Assembly (NCBI RefSeq): GCF_951793255.1
Contig: NZ_OX636706.1
Location: 1,137,001-1,201,000, forward strand
Source: Desulfovibrio piger
Lineage (GTDB): Bacteria; Desulfobacterota; Desulfovibrionia; Desulfovibrionales; Desulfovibrionaceae
Direction of reading: 5' to 3'
Length of the DNA: 64,000 nt
The position numbers and the translations under genes are program-made. This document shows, piece after piece, positions 1 to 8,496 of the stretch (positions within the stretch are counted from its first letter, which is position 1; each line of letters starts with the position of its first letter). A model generated the notes under the pieces. The model saw only the letters and a program-made list of their open reading frames with translations. It did not search any database and was not told the origin of the DNA.

Positions 1-341
1 CAGGTGTCCTCACGGCCCTTGACGGGCGTGGCGGCGGCCCGCACCAGCGGCAGGGGCGTCAGCAGTAGGAATTCCACCTTGCCGCCGGTACTGCGGCTGC
101 CCAGCAGGCGGGCCTGCAGCACGCGGGAGTTGTTGGCCACCAGCAGGGAGCCTTCGGGCAGGCAGTCCGGCAGGTCGCTGAACATGTGGTGCTCCAGGTC
201 CAGGGCGCCGTTGCGGCGCATGGTCAGCAGGCGCGACGTGCCCCGCTGCTCCGGCGGATACTGGGCTATCTGCTCCTGAGGCAGCTCGTAGGTATAGTTT
301 TGCAGCAGAAAATCATCTTCGGAAACGAAAACAGGCGGCAT
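1..341 (-). CDS. queA: tRNA preQ1(34) S-adenosylmethionine ribosyltransferase-isomerase (N-terminal part)
   Basis: The reading frame starts at the ATG whose complement lies at 339-341 and runs off the left window edge after about 113 residues. It reads MPPVFVSEDDFLLQNYTYEL, then PQEQIAQYPPEQRGTSRLL, and further on LLVANNSRVLQARLLG, the usual N-terminal signature of QueA (family motif ELPxxLIAQxPxxxRxxSRLL followed by LVxNxTRVxxARL). QueA transfers and isomerises the ribosyl group of SAM onto preQ1 at tRNA position 34, giving epoxyqueuosine in the cytoplasm. The gene is divergent from the lipoprotein gene at 547. Only the first third is visible, so completeness cannot be judged. Confidence 0.9.
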   Translation of the reverse strand, partial: MPPVFVSEDDFLLQNYTYELPQEQIAQYPPEQRGTSRLLTMRRNGALDLEHHMFSDLPDCLPEGSLLVANNSRVLQARLLGSRSTGGKVEFLLLTPLPLVRAAATPVKGREDT

Positions 342-470
342 GGGTCTTTTCCTTCACTTCTCTTCGGGCCGCGTGGCGGCCGCAACATCTGCCGTCGGAC
401 AGGGCCGGGCGATGCCGTTTTCCATGCCCGCCCCGCAGGGGGAGGGGCAGCCGGGCAGCCGGAGAGACGC

Positions 471-499
471 TTGTCAGTCCGTGCCGGAGAGGCTATCCT
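471..499 (+). promoter_or_regulatory. Candidate sigma70 promoter for the lipoprotein-coaBC operon
   Basis: TTGTCA at 471-476 and TATCCT at 494-499 are separated by exactly 17 bases, close to the sigma70 consensus. A small perfect hairpin (GTCCGG-CCTT-CCGGAC, 509-524) and an AAGGAG ribosome binding site (533-538) follow before the ATG at 547. Activity is inferred from sequence only. Confidence 0.5.
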
Positions 500-546
500 T
501 TTCGGGCTGTCCGGCCTTCCGGACGACAGTTGAAGGAGTATAGCCA

Positions 547-1215
547 ATGCGACGCCTACTTGTCACCTTGATCCTTGGGGTCTTCCTGGCCAGCGCCGCC
601 GGTTGCGCGGACCTGGGCATCAGCAACCCCTTTGAATCCACGCCGACCGCCGCAAACAGCCAGCTTTTGGGCATCAGTCTGCCTGCGGGCATGGAACTTT
701 CCACGCAGCACTGCGCCCGCACCACCGGCAGCGACGGCCAGCCCCAGGGCATGGAGACCGCGTACGGTCAGGCCGACCGGATGCAGGTGGCGCAGAGCCT
801 GTTCAACAACATGCAGGGGGCGGGCTGGAACGTGCGCATGAGCCTGCGCAAGGCCGACCGCATCATGCTGGCCTTTGAGAACGGCAACCGTCTTGCCGTG
901 ATCAGCCTGTATTCGCAGACGGTCTACAGCTGCGTGGCCGAGATCTGGGTCTCGGAAAAGATGGCCGACGGTTCCTCCCTGAACCTCCTGCCCCTGCGCG
1001 GTGAGGGCGGCCAGAACAGCGGCGGTTTCGGCGGCTTTGGCGGCAGCTCCGACGGTGTTTCCGGCGGCGGCTTCGAAAGCAACGGCCCCGCCACGGGCGG
1101 CGGTTTCGAGACGCCCGACGGCGGCAGCACGCCGCCTCCGGTGGGCAACAGCGGGGGCTGGGGCTCCTCTTCGGGCGGCAGCAGCGGCAGCGGTCTGCAG
1201 GAGCGTCTGCTGTGA
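547..1215 (+). CDS. Predicted lipoprotein with glycine/serine-rich C-terminus
   Basis: 222 residues. The N-terminus MRRLLVTLILGVFLASAAGC is a type II signal peptide with the lipobox ASAAGC, so the mature protein should be lipid-anchored at Cys20. A central region of about residues 40-140 carries two cysteines (HCARTT, YSCVAEIW) and looks globular. From about residue 155 the sequence is almost entirely Gly/Ser with FGGFGG-type repeats. AAGGAG lies 8 bases before the ATG. The stop overlaps the GTG start of coaBC (GTGA at 1212-1215), so the two are translationally coupled. No family is recognised. The Gly-rich tail may be a flexible linker, but the function is unknown. Confidence 0.8.
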   Translation: MRRLLVTLILGVFLASAAGCADLGISNPFESTPTAANSQLLGISLPAGMELSTQHCARTTGSDGQPQGMETAYGQADRMQVAQSLFNNMQGAGWNVRMSLRKADRIMLAFENGNRLAVISLYSQTVYSCVAEIWVSEKMADGSSLNLLPLRGEGGQNSGGFGGFGGSSDGVSGGGFESNGPATGGGFETPDGGSTPPPVGNSGGWGSSSGGSSGSGLQERLL

Positions 1216-2441
1216 GCGCGTCGCCCTTCCACAACAGCCGCCGTTTCGCGGGCAAGCGTCTGCATCTGGGCGTGTGCGGCTCCATCGCCTGCTACAAGGC
1301 GCTGGATCTGCTGCGCGCCCTGCACGCCCTGGACATCCACGTTTCCGTCACCCTCACCGACGGCGCGCGCCGTTTCGTGACGCCCCTGCTTTTCGAGGCC
1401 CTGGGCGCCATGCCGGTCTATGGCCGCATGTTCGAGGGCGACGAGGTCTTCGATCATCTGGAGCCGGGCCAGCGGGCCCAGGCCATGCTGGTGGCCCCGG
1501 CCTCGGCCGATGCCCTGTCGCGTCTGGCGGCCGGAGCGGCGTCGGACATGCTCTCGGCGCAGGCGCTGGCCTTTGACGGGCCGCTGGTGGTGGCCCCGGC
1601 CATGAACCCGCGCATGTGGCGGCACCCGGCCACCCAGGACAATGTGGCCACCCTGCGGCGGCGCGGGGCCCGGGTCGTCGTGCCCGGCTGCGGCGGCACG
1701 GCCTGCGGCGATACCGGCCAGGGCCGTCTGGCCCCGGTGGAGGATCTTTTTCTGGCCGCCCTGCGTGCCCTTTCGCCGCAGGACATGGCGGGACAGCGCG
1801 TCATGCTGACTATGGGCCCCACCCGCGAAAAGTGGGACGGCGTGCGCTACTGGACCAATCCCAGCAGCGGCACCATGGGTGCGGCGCTGGCCACCTCCGC
1901 CTGGCTGCGCGGGGCCGAGGTCACGGCCGTGTGCGGGCCCGGCTGCCCCGACCTGCCCGCCGGGGTGGAGCGCATCGGCGTGGGCAGTGCCCGCGAGATG
2001 TTCGAGGCCGCGTCCGACTGCTGGCCCCGCATGGACATGGGCCTGTTCTGCGCCGCTGTGGCGGACTTTTCGCCCGAACCGCTGGGCCCGCAGAAGTTCA
2101 AGAAAGAAGGGCGGCAGGACGGCTTCAGCATCCGCTTCACGGCCAATCCCGACATCTTGCGGACCCTGTCGCACCAGCGGCGGGAAGGGCAGAAAGTGCT
2201 GGGCTTCGCGGCCGAGACCACGCCCGACATGGACAGCCTGCTGGAGCTGGCCCGCGGCAAGCGTGCCCGCAAGGACGCCGATCTGCTGGCGGGCAACCGC
2301 GTCAACAGCGGCGACAGCGGCTTCGGCGCGGCCACCAACAGCATGGCCGTGGTGGACCGTACCGGCCATGAAGAGATTTGGCCCAACCAGAGCAAGGCCG
2401 ACGTGGCCTGGGATCTTTGTTCGTGGCTTTTGCGCCTGTAA
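1212..2441 (+). CDS. coaBC: Bifunctional phosphopantothenoylcysteine decarboxylase / phosphopantothenate-cysteine ligase
   Basis: 409 residues, a normal CoaBC length. Residues 15-190 form the flavin-dependent CoaC decarboxylase: LGVCGSIACYKALDLLR, the His of FDHLEPG, and the substrate-binding motif PAMNPRMW. The rest is CoaB: GPTREKWDGVRYWTNPSSG, CAAVADFSP, KFKKEG and NRVNSGDSGFGAATN. It makes 4'-phosphopantetheine from 4'-phosphopantothenate and cysteine in coenzyme A synthesis, in the cytoplasm. The start is GTG at 1212, overlapping the upstream stop. coaX, an earlier step of the same pathway, lies about 13 kb away in this window. Confidence 0.95.
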   Translation: MSASPFHNSRRFAGKRLHLGVCGSIACYKALDLLRALHALDIHVSVTLTDGARRFVTPLLFEALGAMPVYGRMFEGDEVFDHLEPGQRAQAMLVAPASADALSRLAAGAASDMLSAQALAFDGPLVVAPAMNPRMWRHPATQDNVATLRRRGARVVVPGCGGTACGDTGQGRLAPVEDLFLAALRALSPQDMAGQRVMLTMGPTREKWDGVRYWTNPSSGTMGAALATSAWLRGAEVTAVCGPGCPDLPAGVERIGVGSAREMFEAASDCWPRMDMGLFCAAVADFSPEPLGPQKFKKEGRQDGFSIRFTANPDILRTLSHQRREGQKVLGFAAETTPDMDSLLELARGKRARKDADLLAGNRVNSGDSGFGAATNSMAVVDRTGHEEIWPNQSKADVAWDLCSWLLRL

Positions 2442-3316
2442 ACCCGCTGGCGGCCCCCTGGCAGGCACGCGGCCTCGACTGGCTGCTCATGCCCGAGGAT
2501 CTGCCCCCGGAGCTCTCCCTGTGCGTCATGCCGGACGCCGTCCCGGCCGCGCCCGTGCGCCGTCCGCAGCCTGCGGCCCCGCGGGCGCCCCGTCCCGTGC
2601 GTCCTTTGCCTTCCCAGCTGCAGCAGGAAGGCCAGGGCAGTGCGTCCGCCGCACCGGCACAGGCCGTGAGGCAGGGCGGTGCCCCCGTGGCTTCTCCCGC
2701 TCCCGCAGCGCCCGCCCCGGAACAGCGGCGCCCGTCCCGTCCGCAAGCCGCGGAACAGGCCCCGGAGACCGCCGCACCGGTCAGGAGCTGGCGGCCCCTG
2801 CCGCCCCACGTCTGGCCCGCCGTCTGGCAGGAGCGCCTTTCGCGCACCCGGCAGGGACGGGTGGTCTGGACCTACTGGAACCTCGGCCCGGACCTTTGCG
2901 AAGCGCAGGCCCCGGGCAAGGCGCAGCGCAGCGCCTTTTTCCGCCGTCTCATGCAGGATCTGGCCTATCCGGCGGGCACCAGCACCTTCTGGCCCGCCTG
3001 TCTGCCCGATCCTGACGCCATGCCCGCCTCCCCGGCCCCGGCCGAGGGGGAGGACAGGCCCCGCTACCAGCCCAATGCCGACGTGTTCTGGTCCGGCGTG
3101 CAGGCCCTGCATGCCCGTGCCGTGGTGGTCATGGGCTCCGTGGCGGCCCGCGCCCTGGGGCTGCCCGCCGGGGTGCGCCCCCTCCAGCAGTTGCGGCATC
3201 GCGGCACGCTGGTCTGGGTGCTCTGGGACGTGGAATTCCTTCTTGATGAACCGCAGCGCTACGCGGCCATGCTGGCCTTTGTGCGCCGGGCGCTGCAACA
3301 AATCTCCAGACGCTGA
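2423..3316 (+). CDS. Pro/Ala-rich protein with possible uracil-DNA-glycosylase-like C-terminal domain
   Basis: About 297 residues from the chosen GTG at 2423. A TTG at 2378 or the ATG at 2489 are alternatives, and none has a strong ribosome binding site. It overlaps the end of coaBC. Residues 40-130 are Pro/Ala/Gln-rich and look like a linker. The C-terminal half has WTYWNLGPDL, FFRRLMQDLAYPAGTSTFWP and ARAVVVMGSVAARALGLP. The last resembles the strand-helix 'PkviValGxxAaxxLlg' seen in uracil-DNA glycosylase families 4-6, but the catalytic first motif and FeS cysteines of family 4 are not evident. Assignment to that superfamily is a weak inference; otherwise hypothetical. Confidence 0.6.
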   Translation: MAFAPVNPLAAPWQARGLDWLLMPEDLPPELSLCVMPDAVPAAPVRRPQPAAPRAPRPVRPLPSQLQQEGQGSASAAPAQAVRQGGAPVASPAPAAPAPEQRRPSRPQAAEQAPETAAPVRSWRPLPPHVWPAVWQERLSRTRQGRVVWTYWNLGPDLCEAQAPGKAQRSAFFRRLMQDLAYPAGTSTFWPACLPDPDAMPASPAPAEGEDRPRYQPNADVFWSGVQALHARAVVVMGSVAARALGLPAGVRPLQQLRHRGTLVWVLWDVEFLLDEPQRYAAMLAFVRRALQQISRR

Positions 3317-3326
3317 AAACAACGCC

Positions 3327-3689
3327 ATGTTCACTGCTATCGGACTGATGCTCACGGGCATCGCCCTGGGCTTTGCCCTGCGCTCTTTCCAGTGGCCCGA
3401 ACTGCTGGGCCGCGCCATCTCTCCCACCATCATGCTCATGCTCTTCGCCCTCGGCGTGGCCGTGGGCGGCAACGAGACCCTGATGACCAATTTGCCCGTA
3501 CTGGGCGGCAAGGCCCTGATCCTCACCGTGGCCTGTGTGGCGGGCAGCCTCATCTGCATCGTGGCCGTGCGCCGTTTCTTTCCCGATGCCGGGCCCCGGC
3601 GCCATGCGGCCGCTGGGGCCGACAGCGAGGACGCGGGCGCGGCCATGAGCGTGCGCCGTGACCGGGAAGACGGGGAGGGCCGGGCATGA
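3327..3689 (+). CDS. LysO-like (DUF340) membrane protein, N-terminal half
   Basis: 120 residues starting at ATG 3327, ten bases after the preceding stop. Three hydrophobic segments are visible: MFTAIGLMLTGIALGFALR, AISPTIMLMLFALGVAVGG and GKALILTVACVAGSLICIVA. The first two match the beginning of the lysine exporter LysO (YbjE/DUF340), whose usual form is one protein of about 300 residues. Here the family is split in two: the charged C-terminal tail ends at 3689, overlapping the next gene's start by 4 bases (ATGA), and that gene holds the rest. The two halves probably assemble in the inner membrane. Lysine export is inferred from the family. Confidence 0.75.
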   Translation: MFTAIGLMLTGIALGFALRSFQWPELLGRAISPTIMLMLFALGVAVGGNETLMTNLPVLGGKALILTVACVAGSLICIVAVRRFFPDAGPRRHAAAGADSEDAGAAMSVRRDREDGEGRA

Positions 3690-4285
3690 GCGGGAGCCTG
3701 ATGATCCTGGGCTGTTTCGTGCTGGGCGTGCTGCTGGCCTGGCTGGGCTGGATACCGGACTATTTTCTGGAGCACGACGGCACGCTCTACATGCTCTATG
3801 TGCTGATGTTCCTGGTGGGCATCTCCATCGGGCACGACCGCCGTCTGGGCGAGATATTGCGCACCCTGCGGCCCCGGGTGCTGCTGCTGCCCCTGGCCAC
3901 CACCGTGGGCACCTTTGCCGGGGCGGCCCTGGCCAGCATCACGCTGGCCTATTCCCTCAGCGAATGCCTGGCCGTGGGTTCCGGCTTTGCCTATTATTCC
4001 CTTTCGTCCATCTTCATCACCCAGTACAAGGGCGCGGAGCTGGGCACCGTGGCCCTGCTGGCCAACATCATGCGCGAGCTGGCCACATTGCTTTTCACGC
4101 CGCTCATGGTACGCTGGATCAGCCCGCTGGCCGCCATCTCGTGCGGCGGCGCCTCCACCATGGATTCCACCCTGCCGGCCATCACCCGCTTCGCGGGCAA
4201 ACAGTGGGTGTTCGTCTCCATCGTGCACGCCATGATCCTGGATTTCAGCGTGCCTTTCTGGGTGACTTTCTTCTGTACCCTGTAA
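3686..4285 (+). CDS. LysO-like (DUF340) membrane protein, C-terminal half
   Basis: 199 residues with about six membrane segments. It carries the LysO core motifs GSGFAYYSLSSIFITQYKGA, ELGTVALLANIMRELATLL and CGGASTMDSTLPAITRFAGK, which in single-chain LysO lie in the second half of the protein. The ATGA overlap with the previous gene implies coupled translation and a two-subunit transporter. The family exports L-lysine and toxic analogues across the inner membrane. The substrate here is inferred, not shown. Confidence 0.85.
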   Translation: MSGSLMILGCFVLGVLLAWLGWIPDYFLEHDGTLYMLYVLMFLVGISIGHDRRLGEILRTLRPRVLLLPLATTVGTFAGAALASITLAYSLSECLAVGSGFAYYSLSSIFITQYKGAELGTVALLANIMRELATLLFTPLMVRWISPLAAISCGGASTMDSTLPAITRFAGKQWVFVSIVHAMILDFSVPFWVTFFCTL

Positions 4286-4301
4286 CGCAAGGAGCTGCGC
4301 C

Positions 4302-4982
4302 ATGGCCCGTATGCGTGCCGTCAAACAGCAACTGAAAGATCTGCTTTCCGCGCCCGACTGGCGTGACCATCTGTCCGAACTGCGCTCCATGGGCCAGCCC
4401 GCCGTGGGGCCGCTCTTCTCCTTCCTGCTGCTGGAACCGCTCATGCGCCACAAGGCCGCCCTGGCCCTGGGGCAGGTGGTGGCCGGTCTGGAAGAGGGCA
4501 GCGCCGAAGACATGCACAACATCATGCGCCGTCTCATGTGGCACATGAACGAGGAGTCCGGCAACATCGGCTGGGGCATCCCCGAAGCCTTCGGCGAAGT
4601 GCTGGCCGCCTGTCCCCGCGCGGCCAAGGAGTTCCACCGGGTGCTCATCTCCTATGTCATCGACCTGGGCCGGGACGACAACTTCTGCGATCATGGCCCG
4701 CTGCGCCGCTCCTGCTTCTGGGCCATCGGCCGTCTGGCGCAGGCCCGGCGGGACCTGGCCGTCATCGCCCGTCCCTGGCTGCTCAAGGGGCTGGAGGACG
4801 AGGACATTCCCTGCCGCGGCATGGCCGCCTGGGCCCTTGCCCAGCTGCCCCGCGACTTCATGGATGCCCCGGCCCTGCGCCGTCTGGCCGAAGCCGGACA
4901 TGAGGAGATCTGCGAGGTCTTCGACGGCGAGAAGGTAGTGGAAAAGACCGTTTCCGAGCTGGCCCGCGAGGCCCTGGGGTAG
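4302..4982 (+). CDS. HEAT-repeat protein of the DVU0298 family
   Basis: 226 residues, nearly all helical. It contains PBS-lyase/HEAT-like repeats such as MGQPAVGPLFSFLLLEPLMR, KAALALGQVV and RGMAAWALAQLPRDFM. The pattern and length match the Desulfovibrio DVU0298-type family, which has no known catalytic role. AAGGAG lies just before the ATG. A strong intrinsic terminator at 5127-5155 probably closes the operon that began at 547. No signal peptide is seen, so it is expected in the cytoplasm. A binding or scaffold role is only a guess from the fold. Confidence 0.8.
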   Translation: MARMRAVKQQLKDLLSAPDWRDHLSELRSMGQPAVGPLFSFLLLEPLMRHKAALALGQVVAGLEEGSAEDMHNIMRRLMWHMNEESGNIGWGIPEAFGEVLAACPRAAKEFHRVLISYVIDLGRDDNFCDHGPLRRSCFWAIGRLAQARRDLAVIARPWLLKGLEDEDIPCRGMAAWALAQLPRDFMDAPALRRLAEAGHEEICEVFDGEKVVEKTVSELAREALG

Positions 4983-5001
4983 AGTGATGCCGTGTTGAGG
5001 G

Positions 5002-5039
5002 GGAGAGGGGAACTTTTTTGGGTAAAAGTTCCCCTCTCC
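5002..5039. repeat. Perfect 16-bp inverted repeat
   Basis: Arms 5002-5017 and 5024-5039 are perfectly complementary (GGAGAGGGGAACTTTT and its complement) with a 6-base loop. It lies 20 bases after the HEAT gene stop. No T-run follows the hairpin, so it may be an RNA-stabilising or weak termination structure upstream of the clear terminator at 5127. Confidence 0.6.
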
Positions 5040-5126
5040 GCCTCAAGCTCCCCCTTTCCCTTCAAAAAACGCTGTTCCGGTCATTGGGCGGGGAGCGTGG
5101 CGCCCCTGTCCGTACCGTGTTTGATG

Positions 5127-5155
5127 GTCCCCCGGTAGTGCGGGGGACTTTTTTT
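5127..5155 (+). terminator. Intrinsic terminator after the lipoprotein-coaBC-LysO-HEAT operon
   Basis: Stem GTCCCCC (5127-5133) pairs with GGGGGAC (5142-5148), loop of 8 bases, followed by seven T (5149-5155). The remaining bases of the 4983-5412 gap show no ORF I would support. Confidence 0.85.
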
Positions 5156-5336
5156 GTGCCCGGTGGACGGAGCGGGGGAAAGGATGGGCCGGGGACAGAT
5201 ACCACAGGATGGGGCAGGCAGGACGGGAGCGGGGCGGGGAGGATGGCGCGGACGTCTTGGGATGGAAAGAAAGGCAGGGGAGCGGGCAGTTCGGACAGCG
5301 TCCGCTTTTTGAGGCTGACGGGCTTGAAATATATGC

Positions 5337-5364
5337 AAAAGGCCACCCGAGCGGGTGGCCTTTT
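5337..5364 (-). terminator. Bidirectional intrinsic terminator downstream of gap
   Basis: AAAAGGCCACCC (5337-5348) pairs with GGGTGGCCTTTT (5353-5364) around a GAGC loop, giving A- and T-runs on both sides. It lies about 50 bases after the gap stop on the minus strand. Confidence 0.8.
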
Positions 5365-5412
5365 GTGTTCATGGGGATGCCGGAGCAGGGCAGGCCCGCT
5401 CCGGGGGATTTT

Positions 5413-6429
5413 TTACAGGCCCTTTTCCTGCATCAGGCAGACCAGGTCGCAGACGCGGTTGGAGTAGCCCCATTCGTTGTCGTACCAGGCCACGACCTTC
5501 ACCAGATTGCCGTTCTGCACGGTGGTGTAGGGCGCTTCCAGGATGGAGGAATGCGGGTCGCCCTTGAAGTCCATGGAGACCAGGGGCAGGGTGTTATAGC
5601 CCAGGATGCCCTTGAGGTAGGTCTCGCTGGCGTCCTTGAGGGCGGCCAGCAGGGTCTCGGTATCGGTCTCCTTTTCCAGGATGCCGTTGAAGTCCACCAC
5701 GGAGACCGTGGGGGTGGGCACGCGCAGGGAGTAGCCGGTGAATTTGCCGGCCAGTTCGGGGATGACCTTGGCCACGGCCTGGGCCGCACCGGTGGAGGTG
5801 GGGATGATGTTGCAAGCGGCGGCGCGGGCACGACGCGGGTCCTTGTGGGCCATGTCGAGAATGCGCTGGTCGTTGGTGTAGGAGTGGATGGTGGTCATGT
5901 TGCCCAGCTTGATGCCGAAGTTGCGCTGCAGCACCAGGGCCACGGGCGCCAGGCAGTTGGTGGTGCACGAGGCGTTGGACACGATGTGGTGCTTTTCGGG
6001 ATCGTACTGGTCGTGGTTCACGCCCATGACGATGGTGATGTCTTCTTCCTTGGCCGGAGCGGTGATGATGACCTTTTTGGCGCCGTTGTCCATGTGCACG
6101 GACGCCTGGGAGGCCTTGCGGAAGATACCGGTGCTTTCCACCACCACGTCCACGTCATACTGGCCCCAGGCCAGCTGATGGGGATCGCGCTCGGCGAAGC
6201 AGTGGATGTTCCAGTCACCGACCTTCACTTCCTGACCGTCCACCTGGGCGTCCAGGAAGGCGCGGCCATAGACGGAGTCGTATTCCAGCAGCTGGAAGTT
6301 GGTGGTGGCGTCGAAGAGGTCGTTGATGGCCACCACTTCCACGCGATCAGCGTAGCTCTGGCGCAGGGCGCGGAACACTTGGCGGCCGATGCGGCCGAAA
6401 CCATTGATACCGACACGAACTTTTTTCAT
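5413..6429 (-). CDS. gap: Type I glyceraldehyde-3-phosphate dehydrogenase
   Basis: 338 residues starting [26 protein letters not shown] precedes the ATG at a proper distance, while an upstream in-frame ATG at 6483 lacks this support. The Rossmann GxGxxGR motif lies at residues 7-16, and the catalytic Cys155 is in [12 protein letters not shown]. Further family motifs are [27 protein letters not shown] and [12 protein letters not shown]. It oxidises glyceraldehyde-3-phosphate to 1,3-bisphosphoglycerate in glycolysis/gluconeogenesis. It lies downstream of the GAF gene on the same strand and ends at a bidirectional terminator. eno, another glycolytic gene, is 9 kb away. Confidence 0.97.
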   Translation of the reverse strand: MKKVRVGINGFGRIGRQVFRALRQSYADRVEVVAINDLFDATTNFQLLEYDSVYGRAFLDAQVDGQEVKVGDWNIHCFAERDPHQLAWGQYDVDVVVESTGIFRKASQASVHMDNGAKKVIITAPAKEEDITIVMGVNHDQYDPEKHHIVSNASCTTNCLAPVALVLQRNFGIKLGNMTTIHSYTNDQRILDMAHKDPRRARAAACNIIPTSTGAAQAVAKVIPELAGKFTGYSLRVPTPTVSVVDFNGILEKETDTETLLAALKDASETYLKGILGYNTLPLVSMDFKGDPHSSILEAPYTTVQNGNLVKVVAWYDNEWGYSNRVCDLVCLMQEKGL

Positions 6430-6564
6430 TGTATTCACCTTTGCCCTTGCGGGCATACTGTCTTGATGGGGGCGGAGCGGCACGGCGGCGGGCAGGGCCC
6501 TGATGCCGTCATGCCGGGGCGCATGCCGCCTGGCCTGGCGGATCGGGACGTGCGGCAGGGCCGG

Positions 6565-7119
6565 CTAGTCTTCGTAGACCGAGTAGGCGTGTTTGGCCAT
6601 CAGCTCGTAATTGTTGCGCAGGGCGTCATGCAGACGGGCATTTTCGATGGCCACGGCGGAGATGGCGGCCACGGCCATCATGAAGCTGTCTTCGTCGTCG
6701 GTGAACTCGCGCTCTTCGGAGGAGTAGACGCGGATCAGGCCGATGACCTTGCCGCCCACGCTCAGGGGAGCGGAAAGCACGGAGACCAGGCCCTCAGCCT
6801 TGGCGGATTCGGGATACTGGAAGCGGCCGTCAGAGGTGGCGTCCTTCAGGTGGATGGCCTTGCCGGACAGCACTTCGCTGTCCAGGCCGCTGCGTTTCAC
6901 TTCCACGGGGCCTTTGCGCATGTAGGTGGCGGAGAGGCCGTAAGCGGCGCTGGGCAGCAGGAAGTGCCCGGTGCTGTCCAGCAGGCGGATGGTGCAAGCC
7001 TTGCAGTTCATGGTCTGTGCCGTGTGCTCGCTGATCTTGTGCAGCACGTCCTTGGGATCAAGGCTGGCATTGATGGCCAGGGCCACATCACGCAGGGCGC
7101 GGAAATAATCCTGGGGCAT
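6565..7119 (-). CDS. GAF-domain protein
   Basis: 184 residues starting MPQDYFRALRDVALAINASL, chosen because AAAGGAGGT lies just upstream of this ATG (7119); longer in-frame extensions have no such site. One GAF domain fills residues 15-165: DPKDVLHKISEHTAQTMNCK, ACTIRLLDSTGHF, VLSAPLSVGGKVIGLIRVYS and FTDDEDSFMMAVAAISAVAI. GAF domains bind small ligands or haem. No output domain is present, so this is a stand-alone sensor or allosteric partner. It sits 135 bases upstream of gap on the same strand, so co-expression is possible. Confidence 0.85.
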   Translation of the reverse strand: MPQDYFRALRDVALAINASLDPKDVLHKISEHTAQTMNCKACTIRLLDSTGHFLLPSAAYGLSATYMRKGPVEVKRSGLDSEVLSGKAIHLKDATSDGRFQYPESAKAEGLVSVLSAPLSVGGKVIGLIRVYSSEEREFTDDEDSFMMAVAAISAVAIENARLHDALRNNYELMAKHAYSVYED

Positions 7120-7371
7120 GGAAGACCTCCTTTGGATGGGGTGACGCCTTCCCCGGCAGGCGTCGGTGATTGCCGTTGGCCGCCCCGGGCGCAGGCGCGT
7201 TACCGGGGATGACGGACGCGCGCGGGACGGCGGGGATGGGATAGTCGTCGGCCGGTCGCCCGGCAACGGGATATCCGGATGGGACATGCGGCGGGTTCCC
7301 GGCTGTGCCCCGGGAAAGGAGGTGGGAGCTCTCCTGTCCGGCATGCCTGTCCAGGCAGGCATGCCTCAGGC

Positions 7372-8478
7372 TCAGCTCTTGAACATGAAGCGCCGCATAG
7401 AAACATTAAGCACGATGCCCAGTAATGTGAAGTTCACTACCGTGGCACTGCCGCCGTAGCTGATGAAGGGCAGGGGGATGCCCACCACGGGCATGAGCCC
7501 GATGACCATGCCCATATTGATACATATCTGCCAGAAAAAGTAAAAGAAGACACCCACGGCCAGCATGCTGCCGAAACGATCCTTGGCCTGGACCACCGTG
7601 GAGAAGATGGACAGCAGGAACAGGCAGAACAGCGTCACCAGGGCCACGCAGCCCACAAAGCCCCATTCCTCGCCGAATACGGCCAGGGCAAAGTCCGAGT
7701 GGCGCTCGGGCAGGAAGTTGAGCTTGTTCATCATGCCTTCCATGTAGCCCTTGCCCCACAGCTCGCCGGAACCGATGGCGATGCGCGACTGCAGGATGTG
7801 GTAGCCCGCGCCCAGGGGGTCGTCGCCGGGATTGAGGAAGGTGAGCACGCGCTGCTTCTGGTAATCGTGCATGAGCACGCACCACATGAGGGCGGCCACG
7901 CCGGGCACGGCCAGCAGGCAGGTGCCCAGCACATAGCGGCGCAGGCCGTGGAACAGGATCATGCCGCCCATGATGAGCAGCACCATCATGGCCGTGCCGA
8001 GGTCGGGCTGCTTGAGGATGAAGACCACGGGCACCAGCCCCACGGCCAGGACGGAAAAGAAGTTCTTCCAGCCCAGGGGCTGACTGTCGCGGGCCAGCAG
8101 GCGCGCCACCAGAATGAGCACGGCGATCTTGATGGGTTCCGAAGGCTGGATGGTGAACAGGCCGAAGGAGATCCAGCGCTTGGCGCCGTAGAAGGTGGAG
8201 CCGACCAGGGGCACCAGCATCAGCAGTACCAGGAAGATCAGATAGGCGGGCCAGGCCAGATTGCGCAGCTGCCGGTAGTCGAACAGCGTGGTCAGCAGCA
8301 TGCAGCCCAGGCCGCACAGGCCCCAGACCAGCTGGCGCTGGTAGAAGCTCTCGAAGGCGAAACCGGTCTCCACGCGGGTGCCGCTGGCGGAATAGAGGTT
8401 GGCCACGCCCGTGAAGTAGAGCAGCAGCATGCAGGCCAGCAGTGCCCAGTTGATATAGCCGAGAAGGCGCTTGTCCAT
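7372..8478 (-). CDS. rodA: Peptidoglycan glycosyltransferase RodA (SEDS family)
   Basis: 368 residues, about ten membrane segments. Characteristic SEDS motifs are GAKRWISFGLFTIQPSEPIK, LKQPDLGTAMMVLLIMGGM, GAGYHILQSRIAIGSGELWG, LPERHSDFALAVFGEEWGF and MPVVGIPLPFISYGGSATV. RodA polymerises lipid II into glycan strands for side-wall growth with PBP2 and the MreBCD scaffold in the inner membrane. It starts 18 bases after the mrdA stop; an AGGAA site precedes the ATG. It is the last gene of the rod-shape cluster. A hairpin (7340-7365) lies just after its stop but has no T-run. Confidence 0.95.
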   Translation of the reverse strand: MDKRLLGYINWALLACMLLLYFTGVANLYSASGTRVETGFAFESFYQRQLVWGLCGLGCMLLTTLFDYRQLRNLAWPAYLIFLVLLMLVPLVGSTFYGAKRWISFGLFTIQPSEPIKIAVLILVARLLARDSQPLGWKNFFSVLAVGLVPVVFILKQPDLGTAMMVLLIMGGMILFHGLRRYVLGTCLLAVPGVAALMWCVLMHDYQKQRVLTFLNPGDDPLGAGYHILQSRIAIGSGELWGKGYMEGMMNKLNFLPERHSDFALAVFGEEWGFVGCVALVTLFCLFLLSIFSTVVQAKDRFGSMLAVGVFFYFFWQICINMGMVIGLMPVVGIPLPFISYGGSATVVNFTLLGIVLNVSMRRFMFKS

Positions 8479-8496
8479 GGGGCGTTCCTGTTGTCG

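Noticed and set aside
7340..7365. Terminator of rodA
   Set aside because: A GGCATGCCTG/CAGGCATGCC hairpin is present but no T-run follows on the minus strand, so only noted as a hairpin.
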